From Acidobacteriota bacterium (lineage in GTDB: Bacteria; Acidobacteriota; Vicinamibacteria; Vicinamibacterales; UBA2999), in NCBI GenBank assembly GCA_016184455.1, contig JACPCS010000135.1, positions 1 to 42,604 on the forward strand: a DNA stretch of 42,604 nt. The letters are read 5' to 3'. Under the pieces are notes generated by a model. That model made no database searches, was not told the origin of the DNA, and worked only from the letters and a program-made list of their open reading frames with translations. Both the position numbers and the translations under genes were made by a program. This document shows positions 33,711 to 40,651 of the stretch, in pieces (position 1 is the first letter of the stretch; each line of letters opens with the position of its first letter).

Positions 33711-34400
33711 GGGGGCCTCGTGCCAGATGGCGATCGTGTGGCGTCCCGCAGGCACGCGCGCGATCGTGAACGTGCCATCCGCCCCGCTGACCGCGAAATA
33801 CGGATGCGGTATGACGCCGACGTAGGTGGTCATCCATGAGTGGATGTCGCACCGGATCCGGATCATGACCTCGCTCGTCTTCAGCTGGACCTTGTAGACC
33901 ATCCCCTGCTTGGGCTGGCTCGTGTTGAACCCGTTGGTCTGCGAGACGCTGTGTACGTTGTGCGCGGTGGGGTCGCTGTTGGTGATCTGCAGCGTCTGCC
34001 CGACGCGCGCGCCGGCCACGCGCGGCACGAACAGACAGTTGTGCTGATCGATCGTCACCGGCTCGGCGGGCGCGGGCGTGGCCGGGAACTTCCCCTCGAG
34101 GTGCACGAACGCGTTGGCGAGACCGCCATCGGCGCTCCTGAGCACGACGTCCTGGGTGATGCGCTGCCCTCGCGTGGCGCGGCTGCAGCGCGGGTCGGCG
34201 CCCATGCGGATCACCGCGTTCGGCGGTGCGGGGCCCTGCAGCCGGACGCGTCCGGTAATCGTGCCCGTCGCGCCACCCTGGGCGGCGATCGGTGCTGACG
34301 ACGCACCGGTCAGCGTCAGCACCCCGAGGCAGAGTGGGAGCGCGACCGCGATGCGGTACGTCGGCCCGGCCTTACTTGGGGGGTTCGGGCCGCTTCTCAT
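33693..34400 (-). CDS. Secreted cupredoxin-like protein with carboxypeptidase-regulatory-like repeat
   Basis: A 235-residue exported protein. A signal peptide (about residues 1-41, ending APIAAQ) is preceded by an unusually long n-region, because the ATG at 34400 overlaps the end of the upstream cytochrome gene by 29 bases. Residues about 45-110 look like an Ig-like carrier (GTITGRVRLQGPAPPNAVI). The core has GQTLQITNSDPTAHNVH and IRCDIHSWMTTYVGVIPHPY, with His, Cys, His and Met in the order of a type 1 copper site, and a final FTIARVPAGRHTIAIWHEA. Copper binding is likely but not certain. It is probably cotranscribed with the c-heme lipoprotein, which could be its electron partner. Confidence 0.78.
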   Translation of the reverse strand: MRSGPNPPSKAGPTYRIAVALPLCLGVLTLTGASSAPIAAQGGATGTITGRVRLQGPAPPNAVIRMGADPRCSRATRGQRITQDVVLRSADGGLANAFVHLEGKFPATPAPAEPVTIDQHNCLFVPRVAGARVGQTLQITNSDPTAHNVHSVSQTNGFNTSQPKQGMVYKVQLKTSEVMIRIRCDIHSWMTTYVGVIPHPYFAVSGADGTFTIARVPAGRHTIAIWHEAPSGGRG

Positions 34401-34947
34401 CCGGGTACCAGAACTCCAGGTGGCACGTCTCGCACGCCTGGTCGATCGGCTCGCCGACGTCCCACAGGGCCTGCACGTTCTTGTCGAGGGCGGCCTGGTA
34501 CGCCTTCATGGCCACCTCCTGCAGCTGCTTGACATGCTTGAGCCATGACGCGCGGTTCGCCTCGATCCGGGCCTGAATCTCGATCGGCGGCAGCTCACCC
34601 TCGCCGGCCGAGGTCTTCTCGTCCTCGGGCCGCGACACGCGGCGGCCGGGCATCGCGACGAGGTTGGTCGCCTCGGCGAGCGTCATCGCCGCGTGCAGGA
34701 CGGCATCCCAGTCCTCTTCCGTCTGCGGCTGCCGCTCCTGCGTGCCCTTTTCGGTCACGGTGACCGCAACGGAATCAAAGATCACCTGCGCCGACGGTTC
34801 GACGACCATGTGCATCACGTCGCGGATGGGGCCGAACATCACCGGTCCCTCGGCTGCGGGTCTCTGCTGCGGTTCCTGCTGCGATCGACAGGCGGCCGCC
34901 ACGAAGACAATCACACACATCAAGATGAGCCAGCGGAAACTGCGCAT
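34372..34947 (-). CDS. Lipoprotein with C-terminal c-type heme site
   Basis: A 191-residue protein. The N-terminus is a lipoprotein signal (MRSFRWLILMCVIVFVAAAC, Cys20 lipidated). A helical body follows (DWDAVLHAAMTLAEATNLVAM, then HVKQLQEVAMKAYQAALDKN). Near the end CETCH (in QACETCHLEFWYPDE) is a heme-binding CxxCH, in the four-helix-bundle layout of class II cytochromes c. It is likely a membrane-tethered periplasmic electron carrier. A GGAGG ribosome binding site and a TAGACT -10-like box (34974-34969) precede it. The cupredoxin-like gene overlaps its 3' end. Confidence 0.83.
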   Translation of the reverse strand: MRSFRWLILMCVIVFVAAACRSQQEPQQRPAAEGPVMFGPIRDVMHMVVEPSAQVIFDSVAVTVTEKGTQERQPQTEEDWDAVLHAAMTLAEATNLVAMPGRRVSRPEDEKTSAGEGELPPIEIQARIEANRASWLKHVKQLQEVAMKAYQAALDKNVQALWDVGEPIDQACETCHLEFWYPDEKRPEPPK

Positions 34948-34968
34948 CTGCGCCTCCCTCCGCCCGTC

Positions 34969-35029
34969 AGTCTACTCAGCCGACGCGGAGGCGGCCAAGC
35001 TGAAATTTCCTGAATTTTTTGTCAGGAAA
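34969..35029 (-). promoter_or_regulatory. Promoter plus AT-rich inverted repeat before the cytochrome operon
   Basis: On the minus strand TTGGCC (34998-34993) and TAGACT (34974-34969) are 18 bases apart and could be -35 and -10. Immediately upstream is a perfect 8-bp inverted repeat, TTTCCTGA-CAAAAAAT-TCAGGAAA (35029-35006). Its position just upstream of -35 fits an activator site; it could also act as a weak terminator for the winged-helix gene. It is the most AT-rich patch in the neighbourhood. Confidence 0.45.
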
Positions 35030-35047
35030 CTGAGGGGGGTCGGTCGC

Positions 35048-35311
35048 TCAGTACCAATCACGCTGGGCGCCTGGCCACGTGCCGCGCGTCCACACGCCCT
35101 TCTGGACCTCGCGCACCAGACCCGAGGAGGCGAGCCGCTCGAGGATCCGCTCCGCGGCGTCGGGCGGGATATTCAGCCACTGCTGCAGCGTCTGGGAGGT
35201 GAGCGTGACGCTCGGGTTCTGGACCACCCCGTTGATCACGCGCTGCACCACGGCCGCGCGAGCGATGATATTCCGCCGTTCCTCAGCCGGCATCGGCGTG
35301 TGAGCCTCCAC
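35048..35311 (-). CDS. Small winged-helix protein
   Basis: An 87-residue protein (81 if the ATG at 35293 is used). Residues about 15-75 form a winged helix: RAAVVQRVINGVVQNPSVTL, then SQTLQQWLNIPPDAAERILE (recognition helix) and RLASSGLVREV. No ligand domain or cysteines are present. It lies just upstream of the cytochrome/cupredoxin operon on the same strand, with an inverted repeat between them, so it is a candidate regulator of that operon. Resembles in size the protein at 11458-11700. Confidence 0.62.
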   Translation of the reverse strand: MEAHTPMPAEERRNIIARAAVVQRVINGVVQNPSVTLTSQTLQQWLNIPPDAAERILERLASSGLVREVQKGVWTRGTWPGAQRDWY

Positions 35312-35366
35312 CCCGCATCAGAGGCAAACGGGATGCCGCCGACAACAGCCCGGGTTCCCTGGAGCG

Positions 35367-35519
35367 CTACCGACAGGCCGGGTGCTGGCAATCGCAGCGG
35401 AGCTCGATCTTGTCGCCCGCCTGCTTGCAGTGCTCGCTGCAGAACTTCCCATAGGGCCCGTTCGGCGTGACGAGGCAGGCACAGACCGGATGCGCGCATT
35501 TCGTCGGTTCTTTCGTCAT
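35367..35519 (-). CDS. Bacterial metallothionein (50 residues)
   Basis: A short gene with an ATG at 35519, a GGAGG ribosome binding site 9 bases upstream and a stop at 35367. The product is 50 residues with eight cysteines and three histidines: KCAHPVCACLV, YGKFCSEHCKQAGDKI, then LRCDCQHPACR. The order C..C-x-C, then a YGKFCSEHC turn, then C-x-C..C, is that of the SmtA/BmtA family of cyanobacterial and other bacterial zinc metallothioneins. It would bind zinc, copper or cadmium in the cytosol. It lies 55 bases upstream of the winged-helix gene on the same strand and near copper- and heme-type proteins. Confidence 0.85.
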   Translation of the reverse strand: MTKEPTKCAHPVCACLVTPNGPYGKFCSEHCKQAGDKIELRCDCQHPACR

Positions 35520-35622
35520 CACGCACCCCCTCCGGCGACTCTACGCCTGTGGCCCGCGCACGACAAGGCCGGGCTCGGTCGGCGGCCGCTCCTGAGCTGC
35601 GCGTCGCCTCGCCCCTGCCGGG

Positions 35623-36600
35623 TCACGGCAGACGCGCGTCAAAGGTGCGGATCGCCTCCACGATCATGTCCGCCGTGTCGCCGAAAAACCGCGGGTCGAT
35701 ACGGTCGGCCGTGTCGGTCGGCTTGTGATAGTCGGGGTGATCCTCGACGCCGAAGTAGATGAACGGAATGCCCGCCGCATGGAATGCGCCGTGATCGGAC
35801 GAGCGCGTCCAGTCCTCCAGGCCGCCGGCGCCCGCCGGCGGCCGATCGTGGCCGAAGCGGATTCGCACCGACGCGCGGCGCTGCACCTCGAGCAGGACGG
35901 CCGTCAGCCACGGCGTGTGATACGTGCCGGCCGCGTAGATCTCGTGGGCGGCGCTGCGCGACACCATATCGAGGTTGACGTTGAGCGCGACGCGGCCGCG
36001 GGGGAGAGCCGCCGACGCGACCAGCGTCTTCGCCCCGTGCAGTCCCACCTCCTCGGCGTCGAGCGCGGCGAAGACCATCGTGTGCTGCGGCCGGCTGCGG
36101 AGGAAATGACGGGCGGCGGCGAGCAGCACGGCCACGCCCGACGCATTATCGTCGGCGCCGGGGTACACGACATCGTCATCCACGCCGAGATGGTCGTAAT
36201 GGGCCGTGATGGCGATCACGCGTGCGCCCAGGTCGCGTCCCGGAATTCGCCCGACCACATTTGCCGCCTCGATCGTCGTCTGAAAGGGGCGCGTGCCGGG
36301 CAGGACGTGGCGAAGCTCGGGCGCGGTCACGGTGAACGGCTGCGTGTAGCCGCCCGTGCCGGCCGGTGTGATGCCAATCTCGCGAAACCGCTCGACAATC
36401 CACGCGCGCGCACGCACGGCTCCCGGTGATCCCGTTTCACGCCCTTCAAGGCCCGGATTGCCGAGCGCGGCGACCTCGCGCATGAGCTGTGCGCGATCGA
36501 CGTACCGCGCGAAGCCGGCGGGCGCCTGCGCGACGCCCTGGCTGAGCGGCAGAAACAGCGCCGCGACGAGCGCGAGCACGCGCGGTCGGCGTACGGTCAC
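35623..36600 (-). CDS. Secreted M28-family zinc aminopeptidase
   Basis: A 325-residue exported peptidase. The GTG at 36600 opens a good signal peptide (VTVRRPRVLALVAALFLPLS, cleaved near GVAQ). Metal ligands and catalytic residues appear in family order: AHYDHLG (His), GADDNASG (bridging Asp), DAEEVGLHG (catalytic Glu and ligand Glu), LNVNLDMVS (Asp) and YHKPTDTADRI (His). It should be a di-zinc aminopeptidase acting outside the cytoplasm. TACACT lies exactly 6 bases upstream of the GTG, so the mRNA may be leaderless. The gene is divergent from the sulfite oxidase gene across 64 bases. Confidence 0.92.
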   Translation of the reverse strand: MTVRRPRVLALVAALFLPLSQGVAQAPAGFARYVDRAQLMREVAALGNPGLEGRETGSPGAVRARAWIVERFREIGITPAGTGGYTQPFTVTAPELRHVLPGTRPFQTTIEAANVVGRIPGRDLGARVIAITAHYDHLGVDDDVVYPGADDNASGVAVLLAAARHFLRSRPQHTMVFAALDAEEVGLHGAKTLVASAALPRGRVALNVNLDMVSRSAAHEIYAAGTYHTPWLTAVLLEVQRRASVRIRFGHDRPPAGAGGLEDWTRSSDHGAFHAAGIPFIYFGVEDHPDYHKPTDTADRIDPRFFGDTADMIVEAIRTFDARLP

Positions 36601-36606
36601 GGCAGA

Positions 36607-36612
36607 AGTGTA
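36607..36612 (-). promoter_or_regulatory. -10-like box TACACT, leaderless arrangement
   Basis: On the minus strand TACACT is followed by 6 bases and then the GTG start of the M28 peptidase at 36600. No ribosome binding site is seen. Confidence 0.4.
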
Positions 36613-36664
36613 GCAGCCGCCCGACGCCGGGGGGACGCGGGCGGCCTGTGAGACACTGTCGGAC

Positions 36665-38044
36665 GTGTTCAGACGCGCCTTCCTCGGCACTCTCGGTCGC
36701 ACGATTCCCGGTCTCGCGGTCGGTGCGCTGCTGCCGTCCGCCTTTTCCGCCCAGCAATCGATTGGGAAGTCACGCCTGATCGTTCGATCGGCGCGGCCCG
36801 AGGACCTCGAGACGCCCGTGCATCTGCTGACCACGTGGATGACGCCGAACGACCTGTTCTACGTGCGCTCCCACTTTTACACGCCGTCGATCGAGCCCGG
36901 CGCGTGGCGGCTCCGCGTCGACGGCGAGGTCGGCACCCCGCTCGAGCTGTCGCTGGCCGAGCTCCGCAGCTTCCCCTCGACCACGCTCGTCGTCACGCTC
37001 GAGTGCGCGGGCAACGGCCGCGCGTTCTTCGATCCGCCGGTGGCGGGCGTGCAGTGGGAAAAGGGCGCGGTCGGCACGGCGGCCTGGCGGGGCGTGCGCC
37101 TGGGCGAGATCCTGCGCAAGGCGGGCGTGCAGCCCTCGACGCGGTACGTGTGGCTCGACGGCGCGGACCGCGGCATCGGCAAGGCGCCCGACTTCATCCG
37201 CAGCGTGCCGGTCGACAAGGCGATGCACCCCGACACGCTGCTCGCCTACGAGATGAACGGCGAGCCGCTGCCCGTGTCACACGGCTTCCCGCTGCGTGCC
37301 ATTGTGCCGGGGTGGGAAGGCGCGTACTCGGTGAAGTGGTTGACGCACCTGCAGGCGAGCGCCCGCGACCACGATGGCGCGTTCGTGCAGGCCGGCTACC
37401 GCTATCCGCGGCGTCTGGTTTCGCCCGGGACGGTCGTGCCCCCGGCCGACACCGAGCCGCTGCGCGGCATGCCCGTGAAGTCGCTCATCACGGCGCCGGC
37501 TGATCACGCGGCAGTCGGCAGCGACGTGCGGATCGTCGGATTTGCGTGGGCCGGTGAACGCGAGATCCGGCGCGTCGACGTCTCGGTCGACGCGGGGCGC
37601 ACGTGGCAGGAAGCCGAGCTCGGCCGCGATCGCGAGCGGTATGCGTGGCGGCAGTTCGAGTACCGCTGGCGGCCCTCGGAGGCTGGCTCGTACGTGGTGT
37701 TCTCGCGCGCCACCGACGAGGGCGGCCGGGTGCAGCCGATCGTGCCCGCCTGGAATCCGGCGGGCTACCTCTGGAACGCCGTCGATCGCGTTCGCGTCAA
37801 CGTCGGCCTGACGCCTCCCGCCGTGTCGAGCCCTGCGGCGCGGGCCGGCGCGATCGACGAGCCCGGCGCGTCCATCGCCGAGACGCGCTGCACGGTCTGC
37901 CACGACCTGCGGCTGATCGAGCAGCAGCGGCTCGATGTCGACAGCTGGCGCCGCGAGGTCGACAAGATGATCGGCTGGGGTGCGGCCGTGGGTCCGGATG
38001 AGAAGGAGCGCCTTGTCACGTACCTCGCCGGCCGGTATCGGTAG
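36665..38044 (+). CDS. Sulfite oxidase-type molybdoenzyme fused to a c-type cytochrome
   Basis: A 459-residue exported protein starting at GTG. MFRRAFLGTLGRT has the twin-arginine pattern RRAFLG, as expected for a cofactor-loaded enzyme. Residues about 75-245 are the molybdopterin domain with the Mo-ligand Cys114 in TLECAGNGR, then GTAAWRGVRLGEIL and HGFPLRAIVPGW. Residues about 280-385 are the dimerisation domain (IVGFAWAGEREIRRVDVSVD). The C-terminus adds a cytochrome c with CTVCH (409-413) and a likely Met ligand near 435. In known SorAB enzymes the cytochrome is a separate subunit; here it is fused. It would oxidise sulfite to sulfate in the periplasm, though other YedY-like substrates are possible. 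Confidence 0.85.
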   Translation: MFRRAFLGTLGRTIPGLAVGALLPSAFSAQQSIGKSRLIVRSARPEDLETPVHLLTTWMTPNDLFYVRSHFYTPSIEPGAWRLRVDGEVGTPLELSLAELRSFPSTTLVVTLECAGNGRAFFDPPVAGVQWEKGAVGTAAWRGVRLGEILRKAGVQPSTRYVWLDGADRGIGKAPDFIRSVPVDKAMHPDTLLAYEMNGEPLPVSHGFPLRAIVPGWEGAYSVKWLTHLQASARDHDGAFVQAGYRYPRRLVSPGTVVPPADTEPLRGMPVKSLITAPADHAAVGSDVRIVGFAWAGEREIRRVDVSVDAGRTWQEAELGRDRERYAWRQFEYRWRPSEAGSYVVFSRATDEGGRVQPIVPAWNPAGYLWNAVDRVRVNVGLTPPAVSSPAARAGAIDEPGASIAETRCTVCHDLRLIEQQRLDVDSWRREVDKMIGWGAAVGPDEKERLVTYLAGRYR

Positions 38045-38144
38045 TTTCTCCCGCCAGAAATTGACCGGTCCTTGCCTCGTGACCATGCGCGAAGCGGCGC
38101 GCCGCGAAGGGTTCACGCTGTTCCCTGCCGACCGATTCCTCGCT

Positions 38145-38173
38145 CTGACGTTCCGGTGCGGTCCGTCTATACT
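38145..38173 (+). promoter_or_regulatory. Promoter of the FMN-reductase gene, leaderless arrangement
   Basis: CTGACG (38145-38150), a 17-base spacer and TATACT (38168-38173) form a good sigma-70-type promoter. Six bases later the ATG at 38180 follows, so transcription would begin at the start codon. Confidence 0.55.
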
Positions 38174-38179
38174 CGCGCT

Positions 38180-38743
38180 ATGCCCCGTCTCGGAGTCGTC
38201 ATCGCCAGCATCCGCGAGGGCCGCATCGGGCTGCCGATCGCGCAGTGGTTCATCGAGCGTGCCCGCCTGGACGGCCGCTTCGATGTGGACGTCATCGATC
38301 TGAAGGAGCTCGATCTGCCGCTCTTTGCGGAGCGGAATCATCCACGCTTCCAGAAGTACGAGCACGAGAAGCAGAAGGCGTGGAGCGGGCGCGTCGCCGC
38401 ACTCGATGCGTTCGTCCTGGTGACGCCGGAATACAACCACGGGACCTCGCCGGCGCTCCTCAACGCGCTGGACTACCTTTTCGTGGAGTGGCACTACAAG
38501 CCGGTCGCCTTCGTCAGCTACGGCGGGATCTCCGGCGGGCTTCGCGGGGTGCAGCACACCAAGCCGACGCTGGCCGCGATGCGAATGGTCCCGATCATCG
38601 AGGCGATCGCCGTCCCGTTCGCCGCGAAGGCGGTCGAGGCGGGCGTCTTCAAGGCGAACGAACAGCACGAGCAGTCCGCGAAGGCCATCTTCGACGAGCT
38701 GCTGCGCTGGACTGACGCGCTCGCGCCGCTGCGGCGGCGCTAG
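38180..38743 (+). CDS. NADPH-dependent FMN reductase
   Basis: A 187-residue flavodoxin-fold protein. It begins PRLGVVIASIREGRIGLPIA (phosphate-binding loop) and has the family signature VLVTPEYNHGTSPALLNALDY, followed by VAFVSYGGISGGLRGVQHT. It should reduce FMN or quinones with NAD(P)H in the cytosol. The ATG at 38180 is supported by the promoter 6 bases upstream and by the family start. Its stop overlaps the stop of the converging CoA-transferase gene by 4 bases. The role is probably oxidative-stress or general flavin metabolism; the physiological substrate is unknown. Confidence 0.92.
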   Translation: MPRLGVVIASIREGRIGLPIAQWFIERARLDGRFDVDVIDLKELDLPLFAERNHPRFQKYEHEKQKAWSGRVAALDAFVLVTPEYNHGTSPALLNALDYLFVEWHYKPVAFVSYGGISGGLRGVQHTKPTLAAMRMVPIIEAIAVPFAAKAVEAGVFKANEQHEQSAKAIFDELLRWTDALAPLRRR

Positions 38744-39933
38744 ATGACGCCGCGGCGGCGGAGGTTCTCCACCTCCACCCCGCTGAGGCCCAGCTCGCCT
38801 GTGAGGATGGCGTCGGTGTGTTCGCCGAGCGCGGGCGAGCGGCGGTCGGTCGGCCGCTCCGCCGCAGAGAGCCTGAGGGGATGGCCGACCAGCCGCAGCT
38901 CGCCGGCCGTGGGGTGCGACACGGTCGAGATCATGTCGCGCGCGGCCAGCTGCGGATCGGCCATCATCTCGCCGATCGTGCGGACCGCGCCGCACGGCAC
39001 ACAGGCGCCACGCAGCAGCTTCACCCACTCGTCGCGCGTGCGAGTCTTCAGGATGGGCGCCAGCAGCGGCAGCAGAACGTGACGATGGGCGACGCGCTGC
39101 GGGTTCGTGGCGAACCGGGGGTCGTCGGCGAGCGCCGGCAGTCCCGCTCGGTCGCAGAAGCGCCGGAACTGATCGTCGTTCCCCACCGCAAGCATCAGCA
39201 GGCCGTCGGCGACGTCGAACGTGCCGTACGGAACGATGCTCTCGTGGGCGTTGCCCATGCGGGGCGGGTTCTTGCCCGTCGCGAGGACGCCGGCCGCCTG
39301 ATAGGTGAGGAGCGCGGCGACCGAGTCGTGCATCGCAATGTCGACGTGCTGGCCCCGGCCGCTGACCGCCCGCGAGAGCAGCGCGAGGAGAATCCCCTGG
39401 ACGGCAAACAGACCCGAGACGAGATCGACAATCGGCAGCCCGAGACGAAACGGCGGGCCCTCGGGGTCGCCGGTGATGCTCATGAGCCCGCCTTCGGCCT
39501 GCGCCACGGCATCGTACCCGGCGAGCTCGCGCAGCGGGCCCGTGTGACCGTATCCGGAAATCGATGCGTAGATCACGCGCGGACAGCGCCTCGCCACCGC
39601 GTCGTAATCGAGGCCGAGCCGGGCGAGCGTGCCGGGGCGGAAGTTCTCGACGAGCACGTCAACGCGATCGAGAAGCGCGTCGAGGATGCGGCGCCCCTCC
39701 GGCCGCTGGAAGTCGAGCGTGAGGCTCTCCTTGTTGCGGTTGACGCTCAGGAAGTAGACGCTGTCGCCGTCGACGAACGGCGGCCCCCACGCGCGCGTGT
39801 CGTCGCCGCGCTGCGGGTGCTCGATCTTGATCACGCGTGCACCCATGTCGGCGAGCATCAGCGTGCAGTACGGGCCCGACATCACGCGCGTGAGATCGAG
39901 CACCGTGATGTCTGCAAGCACCCGAGCGGCCAT
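38740..39933 (-). CDS. Family III CoA-transferase (CaiB/BaiF type)
   Basis: A 397-residue enzyme that moves CoA between carboxylic acids. Family signs are VLDLTRVMSGPYCTLMLADM, GARVIKIEHPQRGDDTR, NRNKESLTLDF, VLVENFRPGTLARLGL, and the catalytic Asp170 in LGLPIVDLVSGLFAVQ; late motifs are GNDDQFRRFC and CVPCGAVRTIGEMMADPQL. The substrate cannot be read from sequence; formyl-, carnitine- and bile-acid-type members look alike. The ATG at 39933 is preferred over the GTG three bases earlier because a TAAGAT box lies 6 bases upstream, giving a leaderless transcript. That box overlaps the stop codon of the decayed ABC ATPase remnant. Confidence 0.93.
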   Translation of the reverse strand: MAARVLADITVLDLTRVMSGPYCTLMLADMGARVIKIEHPQRGDDTRAWGPPFVDGDSVYFLSVNRNKESLTLDFQRPEGRRILDALLDRVDVLVENFRPGTLARLGLDYDAVARRCPRVIYASISGYGHTGPLRELAGYDAVAQAEGGLMSITGDPEGPPFRLGLPIVDLVSGLFAVQGILLALLSRAVSGRGQHVDIAMHDSVAALLTYQAAGVLATGKNPPRMGNAHESIVPYGTFDVADGLLMLAVGNDDQFRRFCDRAGLPALADDPRFATNPQRVAHRHVLLPLLAPILKTRTRDEWVKLLRGACVPCGAVRTIGEMMADPQLAARDMISTVSHPTAGELRLVGHPLRLSAAERPTDRRSPALGEHTDAILTGELGLSGVEVENLRRRGVI

Positions 39934-39939
39934 CACCGC

Positions 39940-39945
39940 ATCTTA
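39940..39945 (-). promoter_or_regulatory. -10-like box TAAGAT, leaderless arrangement
   Basis: On the minus strand TAAGAT is followed by 6 bases and then the ATG of the CoA-transferase at 39933. It shares bases with the stop codon of the upstream ATPase remnant. Confidence 0.4.
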
Positions 39946-40225
39946 CGTTGGATGGGTGCCGACAATTCGGCCGTCGCGCATCTGGACGATGCGCCCGCCG
40001 AGCGCGGTGGCATCGTCGCGGTCGTGCGTCACGTAGACCGCCGTGATCCCGAGCTGACGCTGCAGCGACACCAGTTCGGCGCGCAGCGTCGAGCGCAGCT
40101 CCGGGTCGAGGCTCGACAACGGCTCGTCGAGCAGAAACAGGCGGGGCCGTCCGACCACGGCACGGGCCAGCGCTGCGCGCTGTTGTTCGCCGCCCGAGAG
40201 CTCGTGCGGGTAGCGCGCCGCCAAC
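39943..40225 (-). pseudogene. C-terminal remnant of an ABC transporter ATPase
   Basis: The frame begins in the middle of the protein at about [19 protein letters not shown] (ABC signature) and contains Walker [14 protein letters not shown], the His switch [13 protein letters not shown] and [13 protein letters not shown] at the end. The Walker A half is absent: upstream the sequence is a permease fragment in another frame. The wording fits ATPases of the iron/sulfate/molybdate importer group. It cannot bind ATP normally and is a remnant left by a deletion that fused it to the permease gene. Confidence 0.75.
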
Positions 40226-40651
40226 GACGTGCGACGCCGGCACGGATCGGACGGTCGCGGCGAGGATGAGCGCCGCGACCGGCAGGAATCTGCGGCGTAG
40301 ACCAGCAGCAGCATCGCGTCCGTTCCGTACGCCGCGCCCAGAGGTCCAGGCCGGTCCCAGAGATCGATCAGGCCGACGCCAACGACCGTGCTGGCACCGC
40401 GAACAGCGCCACGAAGGTCACGTCCGCCAGCTGACGCGGACGCCGCCCGAACCGTGCGCTGGCGTACCCGAGCCAGAGCGCGACGGCGATGACGAGTGTC
40501 GCACCGACGGCCGCGAGCACGAGGCTGTTCGCGATCGCGGGGCCTGAGCCGGCGAGAGCGTCCGCGAAAGAGCGGGCCCGCACCGCTGCGGACACGAGAA
40601 TCGCGACGGGCAAGACGAGCGCGTCAGCGCGACGATTGGAACAACTCTCAT
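40226..40651 (-). pseudogene. ABC transporter permease gene with three frameshifts and 3' deletion
   Basis: The ATG at 40651 overlaps the chrB stop (ATGA) and follows an AAGGAG binding site. The coding sense moves through three frames: [10 protein letters not shown], then [19 protein letters not shown] and [19 protein letters not shown], then [20 protein letters not shown], then [20 protein letters not shown]. Shifts fall near 40620, 40393 and 40300. The order and hydrophobic segments match the membrane permease of an iron-type ABC importer. It stops at about 40226, where the ATPase remnant begins. Gene context shows it was the third gene of the LppY-chrB operon. Confidence 0.7.

Noticed and set aside
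35048..36600. A single operon from the M28 peptidase through metallothionein to the cupredoxin-like gene
   Set aside because: Gaps of about 100 bases with separate promoter or binding-site signals before the peptidase and cytochrome genes argue for several transcripts.
38084..38178. Coding-looking text (MREAARREGFTLFPADRF) before the FMN-reductase gene
   Set aside because: It overlaps the clear promoter of the reductase, has no ribosome binding site and loses protein character after about 30 codons; too short to call.
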